Below are positions 51,326 through 59,552 of a stretch of DNA of 64,000 nt, in pieces. The DNA lies in contig NZ_JAUUTW010000019.1 of NCBI RefSeq assembly GCF_030676415.1, forward strand, positions 1 through 64,000. The letters are read 5' to 3'. Within the stretch, counting starts at the first letter, position 1; each line of letters starts with the position of its first letter. This DNA comes from Peribacillus frigoritolerans (GTDB taxonomy: Bacteria > Bacillota > Bacilli > Bacillales > DSM-1321). Below the pieces are notes generated by a model. That model saw only the letters and a list, made by a program, of their open reading frames with translations, was not told the origin of the DNA and did no database searches. Made by a program: the position numbers and the translations under genes.

Positions 51326-52163
51326 TTTATGAATTAAGGAATGCATTCTCGGTGAAAGCACTTATACAGCTCGCAGACATTCCGCGGGCACGTATTACTA
51401 TTGGGTGAAAAACTTCGGTCGTCCTGATCCAGATGCAGAACTGAAAGGATTGATTAAATCTGTTTTCGATGAACATGAAGGTCGGTTTGGTTACCGACGT
51501 ATTCGTGATGAACTTAGAAATCGCGGACACAAAGTAAACCACAAAAAGGTACAACGTATCATGAAAGAACTAGGGCTAAAATGTCTGGTCCGTATGAAAA
51601 AATATCGCTCTTACAAAGGAACTGTGGGCAAGATTGCACTAAATATTTTAGATTGCAATTTCAAAGCTGAAAAACCAAATGAGAAATGGGTTACGGATAT
51701 TACAGAGTTTAAATTATTTGGAGAAAAGCTATATGTATCGCCGATACTGGACTTATTTAATGGAGAAATCATTACGTATACAATCGGTTCAAGACCAACC
51801 TACTCACTCATTTCAACGATGTTAGATCAAGCTTTTGAACGCTTAACAGACGACGATACTCTCCTTATTCATTCAGATCAAGGCTGGCATTATCAAATGA
51901 AACAATTCCGTGATGCCCATAGGGAACGTGGCATTACGCAAAGTATGTCTTGCAAAGGGAATGGTTACGATAACGCTGTTATGGAAAATTTCTTTGGTAT
52001 CATGAAATCGGAACTTCTTTATCTAAAAGAATTTGAAAGTGTGGAACACTTTAAACAAGAACTAGCAAAATATATAGAATACTATAATCACAAACTAATC
52101 AAGGCAAAATTAAAAGGCATGAGCCCGGTACAATACCGAGCTCATGCCCAACAGGCTGCCTAA
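51319..52163 (+). pseudogene. IS3-family OrfB transposase, frameshifted
   Basis: The -1 frame from the end of OrfA reads QVVYELRNAFSVKALIQLADIPRA. A one-base indel near 51388 then shifts it into the frame YYYWVKNFGRPD that stays open to 52163. The DDE core is intact: WVTDITEF, SDQGWHYQ and the Glu in DNAVMENFFGIMKSE. Without repair the copy cannot make a full transposase; an assembly error is possible. The in-frame GTG at 51405 gives 252 aa. Confidence 0.8.
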
Positions 52164-52201
52164 CGATATAACCTGTCTAACTTTAGGGGGTCAGTTCACG
52201 T

Positions 52202-52523
52202 AGAGGAGATCGACTTTTTAGGTTGGAATTCTCTTAGTGTATAAAATTTCCGAAATGGGCGGTAGCATTGTTGCTACCGTTCGTAAAAGGACACTTTTAC
52301 AAAGCATAGAGCCCATCTTTAAAGATGGGTTCTATGCTTTGAGTTTAGTTAAGTATTTATGTTTAAGAATTTACGCGTTAAGTTTTTTGGTAGCTTCCAA
52401 TAAGCTGCTTTTATGTAAACTGATTTTTTGCTTTTCTAGTGTATAGACATAGAAAAACCCCGAATAAGGGACCTTTTTCGAAGTGTCCATTATTCGGGAT
52501 ATAGTTCATGAAAGGGTGTTTTT
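52202..52523. other. intergenic region with two hairpins
   Basis: GCGGTAGCATTGTTGCTACCG near 52260-52280, and a long hairpin AAAGCATAGAGCCCATC / GATGGGTTCTATGCTTT at 52298-52338. A third, TTCGGGG-type pairing around 52455-52500 (CCCGAATAA / TTATTCGGG), ends the metQ transcript. The short + frame at 52237-52446 runs over these hairpins and is not credible. Confidence 0.6.
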
Positions 52524-53363
52524 TTATTTAGATACAGGTATGACTGCACCTTTATATTTTTCAGTAATGAAGTCTTGTATTTCTTTAGAGTGAAGTACTT
52601 CTACTAACGCTTTTACTGTCTCTTTATTTTCATCACCCTTACGTACAGTGATAATGTTTCCATATGGATTATCTTCACCCGATTCAAGAGCGATTGGATC
52701 TTTAAGCGGATCTAACCCTGCATCTAACGCATAGTTAGCATTAATAACAACCGCATCACCTTCGTTGTTATTATAAATTTGAGGTAATAGGCCACCTTCT
52801 ATATCTGCATTAAAAGTTAAGTTTTTAGGATTATCTACAATATCATTAATAGTAGCTTCTGTTTTATTGAGGCCTTTTTTTAACTTAATAACGCCTTCTT
52901 TTTCAAAAATAGATAGAATACGTCCTTGTTCAGCTACAGCATTACGCATAATAACTGTACCGTTTTTTGGAAGATCTTTTAAGCTATCGTACTTTTTTGA
53001 GTAAATACCGATTGGCTCAATATGAATAGCACCCGCATTTACAAAGTCATAGTCTGGATTCTCTTTTAACACTGATTTAAGATATGGAACGTGTTGGAAA
53101 TAATTTGCATCAATCTCTTCATCAGCTAACACTGTGTTCGGTATAATATAATCTTGGAATGTTTTAATTTCTAAATCAATTCCCTTTTCCTTTAATATTG
53201 GCTTTGCCTCTTCTAAAATTTCAGCATGCGGAATGTTTGAAGCACCCACAAGGATTTTCTTTTCTTTGTCTGAAGAATCTGATCCGCCGTTAGACGTACC
53301 GCAAGCTGCTAAACCTAATACTAATGCTGAGGAAACTGCTAAAGTTGATACCCACTTTTTCAT
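52524..53363 (-). CDS. metQ: MetQ, methionine-binding lipoprotein of an ABC transporter, 279 aa
   Basis: Lipobox LAAC (Cys21), then the NlpA/MetQ domain: ILVGASNIPHAEILEEAKP near residue 36, TVLADEEIDANYFQHVPYL near 77, NADIEGGLLPQI near 182 and AVVINANYAL near 203. It captures methionine outside the membrane for MetNI. Here only the 3' end of metI lies upstream and metN is missing, so it is an orphan at this locus. Confidence 0.92.
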   Translation of the reverse strand: MKKWVSTLAVSSALVLGLAACGTSNGGSDSSDKEKKILVGASNIPHAEILEEAKPILKEKGIDLEIKTFQDYIIPNTVLADEEIDANYFQHVPYLKSVLKENPDYDFVNAGAIHIEPIGIYSKKYDSLKDLPKNGTVIMRNAVAEQGRILSIFEKEGVIKLKKGLNKTEATINDIVDNPKNLTFNADIEGGLLPQIYNNNEGDAVVINANYALDAGLDPLKDPIALESGEDNPYGNIITVRKGDENKETVKALVEVLHSKEIQDFITEKYKGAVIPVSK

Positions 53364-53377
53364 AATTCATTTCTCCC

Positions 53378-53614
53378 TTATTGTTTATCTATTTTTGTTG
53401 TAAATATATCACCTATAAATTGAATGAAAAAAACAATGACTAAAATTAATACAGTTGCTACCAATGTTACATCATTATTATCACGCTGAAACCCTTCAAG
53501 ATATAACAAATTACCTAAACCATCTGCACCAATTACCCCAGAAATAGCTGTATAACCAACTAGAGCGATTGTTGTAACTGTAAGACCTGAAATTAATGCT
53601 GGCAGCAGCTCTTA
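53378..53614 (-). pseudogene. metI: 3' fragment of metI (methionine ABC permease)
   Basis: The frame reads ELLPALISGLTVTTIALVGYTAISGVIGADGLGNLLY and on to IQFIGDIFTTKIDKQ and stop (landmarks), the C-terminal third of MetI including the EAA-loop-adjacent helices. The 5' part and all of metN are gone; the break lies near 53612, about 50 bases from the riboswitch terminator. The stop is 14 bases before metQ. Confidence 0.8.
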
Positions 53615-53659
53615 GTAGGTTAGTTTGTCCAAAGTATACAGGGGAAAGGAAAGTTTTTT

Positions 53660-53826
53660 CTCCTCAAAAAAACCTTTCTACACATGAGTAGAAAGGTTGG
53701 TTAAACAATCCTTTCTCTCATCTTCCAAAGCACATTGCTTTGCAGGAATTGGCACCATTTCAGTTAATTAACTGACGGTTGCCGGGCTTCACAGGGCACA
53801 GTCCCTCCACCTCTCTTGATAAGAGT
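53660..53826 (-). ncRNA. SAM-I (S-box) riboswitch with terminator
   Basis: On the minus strand: CTTATCAAGAGAGGTGGAGG, GAAGCCCGGCAACC, GGTGCCAATTCCTGC and GATGAGAGAAAG, the standard S-box blocks in order. The terminator AACCTTTCTAC / GTAGAAAGGTT with T-run is at 53667-53697. It once controlled metNIQ by switching off transcription when S-adenosylmethionine is plentiful; now it sits in front of metI' and metQ. Confidence 0.93.
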
Positions 53827-53932
53827 CAAACATTATATTCAATTAAACGCAATATTTTAAGTTCAGCGTGAATATAGTACGAGAGTGATCTTATCATGAC
53901 CAAATGGTAGTGTCAATCACAAAACTGTTCAA

Positions 53933-54072
53933 TTAATTTGAATTGACGGATGATTGCATTAAATGTTTTATTCCTGTAGCCTTTACGATTGCTTGTTCCA
54001 GGTCCTCAATTAAATCATCGACATGCTCGATTCCAACGGACAAGCGTATAAGATCTTTTGTAGCATTGTGCA
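53933..54072 (-). pseudogene. 3' fragment of an O-acetylhomoserine sulfhydrylase/Cys-Met PLP enzyme gene
   Basis: The frame reads [27 protein letters not shown] then [10 protein letters not shown] and stop, the C-terminal end of MetY/MetB-type PLP enzymes (SVGIEHxDDLIxDLxQA). The rest is missing beyond 54072, where an A-repeat remnant follows. It would have been a second sulfur-metabolism gene upstream of the riboswitch. Confidence 0.75.
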
Positions 54073-54132
54073 GAAGCTATCTCTATCTAGAAGCGTGATA
54101 AAAAATTAAACTCATGCAGCGCGTTCCCTTCT

Positions 54133-54178
54133 GGTGCTTTGGCAGTTTTTTTCTTATGGAACTATCGGGGCAGGTTAA
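54133..54178 (+). repeat. A repeat, right half
   Basis: GTGCTTTGGCAGTTTTTTTC, TTATGGAACTATCGGGGCAG, GTTAATGG. Left half lost at the junction with the metY fragment. Confidence 0.65.
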
Positions 54179-54271
54179 TGGAATAAAAATTTCCCAATCG
54201 AAACTCAATCAAAAACCTTTAAATGGTAAAATTGAAAAAGAATGCAATTTTATCATTAAGGAGGAGTTAAG

Positions 54272-54760
54272 TTGAAGAAAATTTTTACTGTATTATTTTT
54301 AATGATGGTTTTAACAGCTTGTTCAGACACAACTAACAAAGATGCTAAATCGGAAACCACTAAAAAAGATACAAGTTCGGAAGCGACAGAACATAATTAT
54401 CAATTTATAGGAGAAAGCGAACATTGGGAAGCTGTATATTCTTATAAAGGAACCGAATTATGGGGAGAAGATGACGGACAAACAACTCATTCTAGCAAAG
54501 ATAACTATAAACTTGTATTAACATACAAGGGGTCTTTGGAAGAGTTATCCTCTTTTAAAAACCTTGAATATACTTATGAAACAACCACTTCAAGTGGAAG
54601 TAAAACAGAGGCATACACTGAACCACCTAGCGAAAAAGTATTTACTATTGTTGGAGGTTCAGAAAATGGAGCAATAGTAGGTGAAGGTGAAGTTATAAAA
54701 GTAAATGTAAAATGGGATGGCTTTGAAGAGTCATTTGAACTGCATAATAAGGATAAGTAA
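54272..54760 (+). CDS. lipoprotein, 162 aa, unknown
   Basis: Signal with lipobox LTAC (Cys17), Ser/Thr/Lys linker to residue 40, then a beta-rich domain (NYQFIGESEHWEAVYSYKG; YKLVLTYKGSLEELS; EVIKVNVKWDGFEESFELHN) similar in style to other small Bacillus lipoproteins. TTG start behind AAGGAGGAG; TGGTAAAAT promoter element at 54224-54232. Function unknown. Confidence 0.75.
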   Translation: MKKIFTVLFLMMVLTACSDTTNKDAKSETTKKDTSSEATEHNYQFIGESEHWEAVYSYKGTELWGEDDGQTTHSSKDNYKLVLTYKGSLEELSSFKNLEYTYETTTSSGSKTEAYTEPPSEKVFTIVGGSENGAIVGEGEVIKVNVKWDGFEESFELHNKDK

Positions 54761-54772
54761 TTTAGTTGAACT

Positions 54773-54975
54773 AGCATGAAAATAAGTTTCTTTAAAAATG
54801 AAAAATGACAAAACTTAAGAAGACCCTGCTCAATCGTTTAAAAAAAGAGGAGAGCGTTAATTAATTAGTCTATGGATTAGGGGTGACTGGATTAAGGTCA
54901 GTATCAGTATTGACACTTCCTAATCCTTTTCATTCTTTGTGGTGAATCGCCGATTTTTGCGATTCATGGATGGCT
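54773..54975 (+). mobile_element. C2 element, 203 bp
   Basis: Starts AGCATGAAAATAAGTTTCTT, ends GCGATTCATGGATGGCT, between AGTTGAACT and AACGGGTGCGTTAGC. The hairpin TGAATCGC / GCGATTCA near the right end replaces TGAAGCGC / GCGCTTCA of C1, a compensated change. Confidence 0.75.
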
Positions 54976-55052
54976 AACGGGTGCGTTAGCTGAAGATCGG
55001 AGCTGTCTTTAAGGTAGCTTTTTCTTTATGCAACTAAAGGGGCAAGATAGTT
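54976..55052 (+). repeat. A repeat (right portion after C2 insertion)
   Basis: AACGGGTGCGTTAGCTGAAG, hairpin GGAGCTGTCTTTAAGGTAGC, right AACTAAAGGGGCAAGATAGTT. Confidence 0.8.
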
Positions 55053-55185
55053 CAACAAGCATATAGTATTCGAACTGTACAATAAATACTAAACAATGAG
55101 AATAGAAAAATGATATTTAAACCCAAATATTGGATTTTTATGGTAAAATGGGTTTTTAAACTGTTGTTATGAACGAGGTGGTTTT

Positions 55186-55464
55186 ATGGATATTTTATTC
55201 TCTCCTTATGCAAGCTACGTGATTACCTTTATTCTTCTAGTAACTTTTGTAATAGCTCTTAGAAAGAACAAAAAAGGAATAGCAATTGTTTGTCCACTTA
55301 TTTTCATCTTTTTAGGCATTATTAGTATCGTATCTGGCCCTTTTGTTGTAGGAGGTTTTGAAGGAATGGGTGTTTCCATATCAGGTTTTGTTTATTTAGG
55401 GTTAGGAGCCATTACACAACTTATAAACAGTCTAATTATTTACAGGACAAAAAATAATTCCTGA
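55186..55464 (+). CDS. small membrane protein, 92 aa, three helices
   Basis: Segments YVITFILLVTFVIALRK, IVCPLIFIFLGIISIVSGPF and VYLGLGAITQLINSLIIY. TGGTAAAAT promoter element at 55141-55149 and GAGGTGG before the ATG. The whole upstream 110 bases are shared with 27360-27480. The terminator GACGG-taaat-CCGTC with T-run is at 55519-55540. Function unknown. Confidence 0.65.
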   Translation: MDILFSPYASYVITFILLVTFVIALRKNKKGIAIVCPLIFIFLGIISIVSGPFVVGGFEGMGVSISGFVYLGLGAITQLINSLIIYRTKNNS

Positions 55465-55574
55465 ATTCCTAAAATAGCTACAGGTAATGAAATCAAAAAA
55501 ATCTTATACAATTCATTAGACGGTAAATCCGTCTTTTTTTATTAGTTTGTGTCATATCTACAATAAGCCTTATT

Positions 55575-55597
55575 GAACTAAAGGGGCAGGATAGTTC
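55575..55597 (+). repeat. A-repeat right arm
   Basis: GAACTAAAGGGGCAGGATAG then TTC; a 6-bp hairpin by itself. Confidence 0.7.
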
Positions 55598-55828
55598 AAC
55601 AAGGAATACTGTTAAGTGACATTAAAGTCGTTTAAAAACGTAAGTCCTGTTATTCCATTAAAGGGCCGGATTGTGGGGGATTGGAAAATTTTGATTCTAC
55701 AAATAATTGGGGGATTGGAAGAAGGAAAGCTATTTATAATTAGTGATGTAAGTTTATGCTTTTTATGTAATAATTATTTTGTAGAAATGTAAAGTTATAA
55801 TACATACATAGTGAAGGTGGGGATCATA

Positions 55829-56269
55829 ATGGCAACGGGAACGCATACTGTAGTAGTTCCAGTAGATGTACAAGCAGTTTGGGATTATGTCAGTGATCTC
55901 GAAAAATGGGCAACGACAGTACCAGCCTATAAAGAACATGAAATCATAAATGACAAGCAATCTATTTGGACATTTGAAGGTAGTGTGAAAGGTATAAAAA
56001 AAACAATACAAGCGCAGGTAGATATTACCGAATGGAATGAACCTTCAAATATTAAGTTTGAACTAAAAGGTTTATCAGATAATTTTACAGGAAGCGGTCA
56101 CTTTACTGCAGAAGATGTTAATGGTAAAACAATAATGACTTGTACGGTGGAAATCCATGCAGGCGGATTATCTGGTGCGGTGTTAACACCAATTATTAAA
56201 TGGGCTGTTCCAAAAGTAGCATCTCGTTTAACAGAATCTATCGCACGTAAAATTGCAGTATTCTCATAG
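55829..56269 (+). CDS. SRPBCC (CoxG/START-like) protein, 146 aa
   Basis: VPVDVQAVWDYVSDLEKWATTVPAYKEHEI (residues 9-38) and ITEWNEPSNIKFELKGLSDNFTGSGHF fit the CoxG-like SRPBCC fold, a ligand-binding cavity used for lipids or hydrophobic molecules. The C-terminus VPKVASRLTESIARKI closes the cavity. ATG at 55829 preferred over GTG 55811 because GAAGGTGGGG precedes it. Followed by terminator GGGGGCTGTCC / GGATGGCCTC with T-run (56384-56420). Confidence 0.8.
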   Translation: MATGTHTVVVPVDVQAVWDYVSDLEKWATTVPAYKEHEIINDKQSIWTFEGSVKGIKKTIQAQVDITEWNEPSNIKFELKGLSDNFTGSGHFTAEDVNGKTIMTCTVEIHAGGLSGAVLTPIIKWAVPKVASRLTESIARKIAVFS

Positions 56270-56448
56270 TTTTCAGAGATTGCCAATTCATTTTGGAGAT
56301 ACCTTCTCTGAAGTATAGATAGTAACATTCTGAAGTGACCAATATAATGATATCGAGCTCTACTAGAAATTTTATAATTAGCGGAAAGGGGGCTGTCCAA
56401 AAAGGATGGCCTCTTTTTTTCAATATTCCAGAATCGCTTTTCTTAATG

Positions 56449-56537
56449 AACTAACGGGTGCTTTAGCTTAGGATCGGAGCTGTCTTTAAAAGGCAGCTTT
56501 TTCTTTATGCAACTAAAGGGGCAGGTGGTACTTTAGT
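56449..56537 (+). repeat. A repeat whose right arm runs into a res-like site
   Basis: Left AACTAACGGGTGCTTTAGCT, hairpin GGAGCTGTCTTTAAAAGGCAGC, right AACTAAAGGGGCAGGTGG; from about 56528 the sequence is instead the inverted copy of 4460-4475. The left junction CTTAATGAACT/AACGGGTG is the empty version of the C1 insertion site. Confidence 0.8.
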
Positions 56538-56578
56538 TGATAATTTGCACTCATTTTAAGTGCTATTTTGCACGTATA
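56528..56578 (-). promoter_or_regulatory. inverted copy of the res-like site
   Basis: AATTTGCACTCATTTTAAG and TGCTATTTTGCACGTATA match the reverse complement of 4420-4460 with one mismatch in 41 bases. It is in opposite orientation to the site next to the serine recombinase gene. Confidence 0.5.
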
Positions 56579-56737
56579 TTATTAATAGATTATTCAGTAA
56601 TAAATAGTTCATTAGGGAAAAGTACCTGTTCTGTAATTTCAATCAAAGTAATTCAATTAAAAGGTTGTATATTGAATTAGTGGTAATTAGTGGTAAAATT
56701 AATTAGTCAAAGTCAGGTTACTAAGGGGAGGAAGACC

Positions 56738-57226
56738 ATGAAAAAAATATTGCAGCTTTTACTGCTTATCCCAGTTGCTGCTATCTCAATTTTTATTATT
56801 ACTCTAATTGCCAGACAATTTGGTGTCTATAATTTTATAGGTGAAGATTATGATACAAGCCCTCCCACAGGCGAGTTACACGTTAATGGTTCCGGAATAA
56901 TTATGGAACAAGGAAATGTAAACTGGGAAGTGAAAGATGGTGAATTTGTAAAAAAACGGGTGGATGATATAAAGACTTTTGCACAAAAAGAAAAAAAAAT
57001 CGACCTACCATCTGGAGAGGATATAGGATTTTCATATATTGCAAATGGTACAGTTTTAGAAAGTGATATTACAGCACAGCTTTGGAATAACAATAAGAAA
57101 GAATCGATTACAATTGAAAATAGCACCATACATCTGCCAAATAGGAAGGGAACATTTATTTTAGAGATAAATTTAGTAGCTGAACAAGGAACTGTTCAAT
57201 ATATTTCTACTGTCAATTTAAATTAA
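56738..57226 (+). CDS. membrane-anchored hypothetical protein, 162 aa
   Basis: N-ter helix ILQLLLLIPVAAISIFIITLIA, then an extracellular domain with TGELHVNGSGIIMEQGNVNWEV and FILEINLVAEQGTVQYISTVNLN (landmarks). TGGTAAAAT promoter element at 56691-56699; GGGGAGG before the ATG at 56738. Terminator GGCCAGTAACAGA / TCTGTTACTGGCC with T-run at 57240-57282. Family not recognised. Confidence 0.7.
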   Translation: MKKILQLLLLIPVAAISIFIITLIARQFGVYNFIGEDYDTSPPTGELHVNGSGIIMEQGNVNWEVKDGEFVKKRVDDIKTFAQKEKKIDLPSGEDIGFSYIANGTVLESDITAQLWNNNKKESITIENSTIHLPNRKGTFILEINLVAEQGTVQYISTVNLN

Positions 57227-57404
57227 GCATAATTTTGTAAATGGCCAGTAACAGAGCGTATTTCTGTTACTGGCCATTTTTGGGGTACGTCACATTGCCA
57301 TCAAGGTAATGTTTTGTAGTACCTCCAGAACGAAATTTTGGACTTTCTTGTAACTGATAAGCTCAATTTTTGTTTTGGGGGATGACCTATTTTTGAAGTT
57401 GGAT

Positions 57405-57450
57405 GTGCAAATAGCACTCAAAATTAGCGCAAAATAACGCCGAAGTTACA
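57405..57450 (+). promoter_or_regulatory. third res-like site, divergent
   Basis: GTGCAAATAGCACTCAAAAT followed by TAGCGCAAAATAACGCCGAAG, same orientation as 4425-4470 but with several changes, followed by GGCAGGTTAGC, part of an A right arm. Confidence 0.4.
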
Positions 57451-57488
57451 GGCAGGTTAGCAAGATTGTGAAGGTTTGTACTTAAACT

Positions 57489-57691
57489 CCCATGAAAATA
57501 AGTTTCTTTAAAAATGAAAAATGACAAAACTTAAGAAGACCCTGCTCAATCGTTTAAAAAAAGAGGAGAGCGTTAATTAATTAGTCTATGGATTAGGGTT
57601 GACTGGATTAAGGTCAGTATCAGTATTGACACTTCCTAATCCTTTTCATTCTTTGTGGTGAATCGCCGATTTTTGCGATTCATGGATGGCT
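57489..57691 (+). mobile_element. C2 element, 203 bp
   Basis: Starts CCCATGAAAATAAGTTTCTT and ends GCGATTCATGGATGGCT. Left flank TGTACTTAAACT, right AACGGGTGCTTTAGTT. Almost identical to the copy at 54773. Confidence 0.75.
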
Positions 57692-57721
57692 AACGGGTGC
57701 TTTAGTTCATTAAGGAACACA

Positions 57722-57870
57722 AAAATGATCGATTTTTTTTTAAAAATGAATAATCCAATAAAAATATTATAAGGGCATGTTTTGATCAATTTTTTTCAAA
57801 ACATGCTCTTTCCATTTATTCATTTATCAAGGTTTCTTGTATTAATTTAATCAAACTTTGTTTCAAAGCT
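57722..57870 (+). repeat. B repeat
   Basis: Hairpin GGGCATGTTTTGATC / TTTTCAAAACATGCTC after the A left arm and the linker CATTAAGGAACAC; ends with CAAACTTTGTTTCAAAGCTA. Confidence 0.7.
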
Positions 57871-57904
57871 ATAGGAAAGCTATAGGCAGAAGAACCAACA
57901 GTCC

Positions 57905-58087
57905 CTATTTATATGGGGTTTATGGAAAAAATCTTGGAAAGCATTATTAATAAGTGGAATTGCACTTGTCCTACCATCACTATATTTCCTTGGTGGAGAA
58001 AGTTGGTACAGACTAGTTACACTCCTGCCTTTGATTCCTTTTCTGTTTGCTTTTTACACAAGAAAAAGTATCAAACACGCTTTATGA
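57905..58087 (+). pseudogene. 3' fragment of a membrane protein gene
   Basis: No start codon. The frame reads LFIWGLWKKSWKALLISG, ALVLPSLYFLGG and LVTLLPLIPFLFAFYTRKS to a TGA at 58085: two helices that look genuine. The overlapping longer frame at 57913-58227 has no protein-like pattern. Confidence 0.5.
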
Positions 58088-58160
58088 AATCAAATTGTAG
58101 ATCAACAAGAATTATTTTTAACACCGTCCGAATAATCGGAACAAATAGGTGGGTGCAAAT

Positions 58161-58328
58161 ATGGATAGACGCAAAAAAAATAAAAGAGATACATTTAAAA
58201 TTCAGCATGAGTATAGAAAGAAAATAAGAAAAGAAAAAAATAATAAAGAGACTAATTTAGAAATGATGATTGTTGCTATAATTCTTTTTATATTAATAAT
58301 AGCAACATGGATATTTTCTCTAAGTTGA
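58161..58328 (+). CDS. small basic membrane protein, 55 aa
   Basis: Strongly basic N-terminal half (MDRRKKNKRDTFKIQHEYRK) and one helix (MMIVAIILFILIIATWIFSL). Same build as the gene at 7739. GGTGGGTG precedes the ATG. Function unknown. Confidence 0.6.
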   Translation: MDRRKKNKRDTFKIQHEYRKKIRKEKNNKETNLEMMIVAIILFILIIATWIFSLS

Positions 58329-58360
58329 AAGGGATTTCATAAAAAATTTAATCCTTGTTG

Positions 58361-58380
58361 AACTAACGGGTGCTATAGTT
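58361..58380 (+). repeat. A-repeat left arm
   Basis: AACTAACGGGTGCTATAGTT. 58381-58651 has no gene; TTCAACAATCGGGCGC at 58426 also occurs near other A copies, and a hairpin GCTGAATTTCTC / GAGAAATTCGGC follows. Confidence 0.65.
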
Positions 58381-58651
58381 CAATAAGCGTAGGCCGGATT
58401 GAGTTGCATTCCATAATATTATAAATCTTCAACAATCGGGCGCAATTGTAAAGTAACGAAAGCTGAATTTCTCAGTGAGAAATTCGGCTTTTAATCAGCA
58501 TTAAGATAATTTAACTGGCTTCGTCCCACTTTGCGAGGAACTAGCAGTCCTGAATCTTCTAAGATATCGATACGTAAATAATCACCAAAGAGATCGGAAT
58601 AAAGCTCAATCTTAGAGGTAACTATATAACTAAAAGAAGAAAAGAGGCTAA

Positions 58652-59083
58652 ATGATGATTAACATGCCACATCAAATTATGATCAACTCGTCACCTGAGA
58701 AAGTATACAAAGCTATTACCACAACAGAAGGATTTAAGGGTTGGTGGACAACAGATGCTAAAGCTGAACCTCAAGTAGGAAGCATTGCTGAATTTGGCTT
58801 TTACAATCGTCAAGCTGTATTCCAAATGCATATTGATCAGCTAGTACCAGGTAGGCTGGTAGAATGGACGGCTCAGCATGATATGCCAGGATGGAAAGGT
58901 ACCAAAATTCGTTTCGAGTTGAATTCTAATGAAAACGGGGCGACGATAGTCAACTTTAATCATTCAGGATTGGAGTCTATGGAGGGTCCATATGCGATGA
59001 TTAATACAACTTGGGGTACACTTATGTACTTACTGAAGCAATATGTGGAAGGCAACAACCCAGATGCATGGCATCAGGGATAA
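58652..59083 (+). CDS. AHSA1-type SRPBCC protein, 143 aa
   Basis: INSSPEKVYKAITTTEGFKGWWTTDAKAEPQVGS (residues 11-44) is the standard opening of AHSA1/START-like proteins; GRLVEWTAQH and MINTTWGTLMYLLKQYVEG close the fold. Probably binds a hydrophobic ligand. First gene of a two-gene operon (8 bases to the next start). Confidence 0.85.
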   Translation: MMINMPHQIMINSSPEKVYKAITTTEGFKGWWTTDAKAEPQVGSIAEFGFYNRQAVFQMHIDQLVPGRLVEWTAQHDMPGWKGTKIRFELNSNENGATIVNFNHSGLESMEGPYAMINTTWGTLMYLLKQYVEGNNPDAWHQG

Positions 59084-59090
59084 TTAAGAT

Positions 59091-59552
59091 ATGGTTAACG
59101 TTTTAACGGATATAAAAATAAAATGTACCCGTAACAGAGTTGCAGAGTATGCTGCAAACCCTGATAATGCTCCAGAATGGTATGTAAATATCGATTCGGC
59201 AGAATGGCAAACTCAAAAACCTTTATCAATCGGTTCTCGAATCGCATTCAAAGCACAATTTTTAGGACGACAACTAGCGTATATTTACGAAATCGTAGAA
59301 TTTATTCCAGAACAAAAACTTGTAATGAGAACAGCTAATGGACCTTTCCCAATGGAAACAACCTACACATGGGAAACTATTGACAACAATTTAACAAGAA
59401 TGACACTGCAAAACAAAGGTATTCCAAGTGGATTTTCAAAGTTGCTTACTCCGTTAATGTCTTTATTGATGAAAAGAGCAAACAAGAAAGACCTGAAAAA
59501 AATAAAAGATATATTAGAGAAACGATCACTAAGCCCAAGGAGTATAACTTAA
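59091..59552 (+). CDS. SRPBCC-family protein, 153 aa
   Basis: Polyketide-cyclase/dehydrase-like SRPBCC: RVAEYAANPDNAPEWYVNIDSAEWQT near residue 16, IGSRIAFKAQFLGRQLAYIYEI near 47 and a C-terminal helix rich in Lys (LMKRANKKDLKKIKDILEK). It lies 8 bases after the AHSA1 gene and is surely co-transcribed; the two may share a ligand. Confidence 0.85.
   Translation: MVNVLTDIKIKCTRNRVAEYAANPDNAPEWYVNIDSAEWQTQKPLSIGSRIAFKAQFLGRQLAYIYEIVEFIPEQKLVMRTANGPFPMETTYTWETIDNNLTRMTLQNKGIPSGFSKLLTPLMSLLMKRANKKDLKKIKDILEKRSLSPRSIT

Larger units (their letters stand above)
50747..52198 (+). mobile_element. IS3-family (IS150 group) insertion sequence, 1452 bp
   Basis: Terminal repeats TGAACTGCACCCCAATTGTTAG and, at the right, the complement of TGAACTGACCCCCTAAAGTTAG; 3-bp target duplication CGT at 50744-50746 and 52199-52201. 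The host sequence AAAGTCGATTCC..GGAGATCGACTTTTT around it is a terminator hairpin split by the insertion. It holds OrfA and a frameshifted OrfB. Confidence 0.9.

Noticed and set aside
52237-52446. 69-codon + frame after the IS3 element
   Set aside because: It runs through two perfect hairpins, lacks a ribosome site and has no recognisable pattern.
57913-58227. 104-codon + frame
   Set aside because: No protein-like pattern; it overlaps a membrane-protein fragment in another frame and crosses into the 55-aa gene start.
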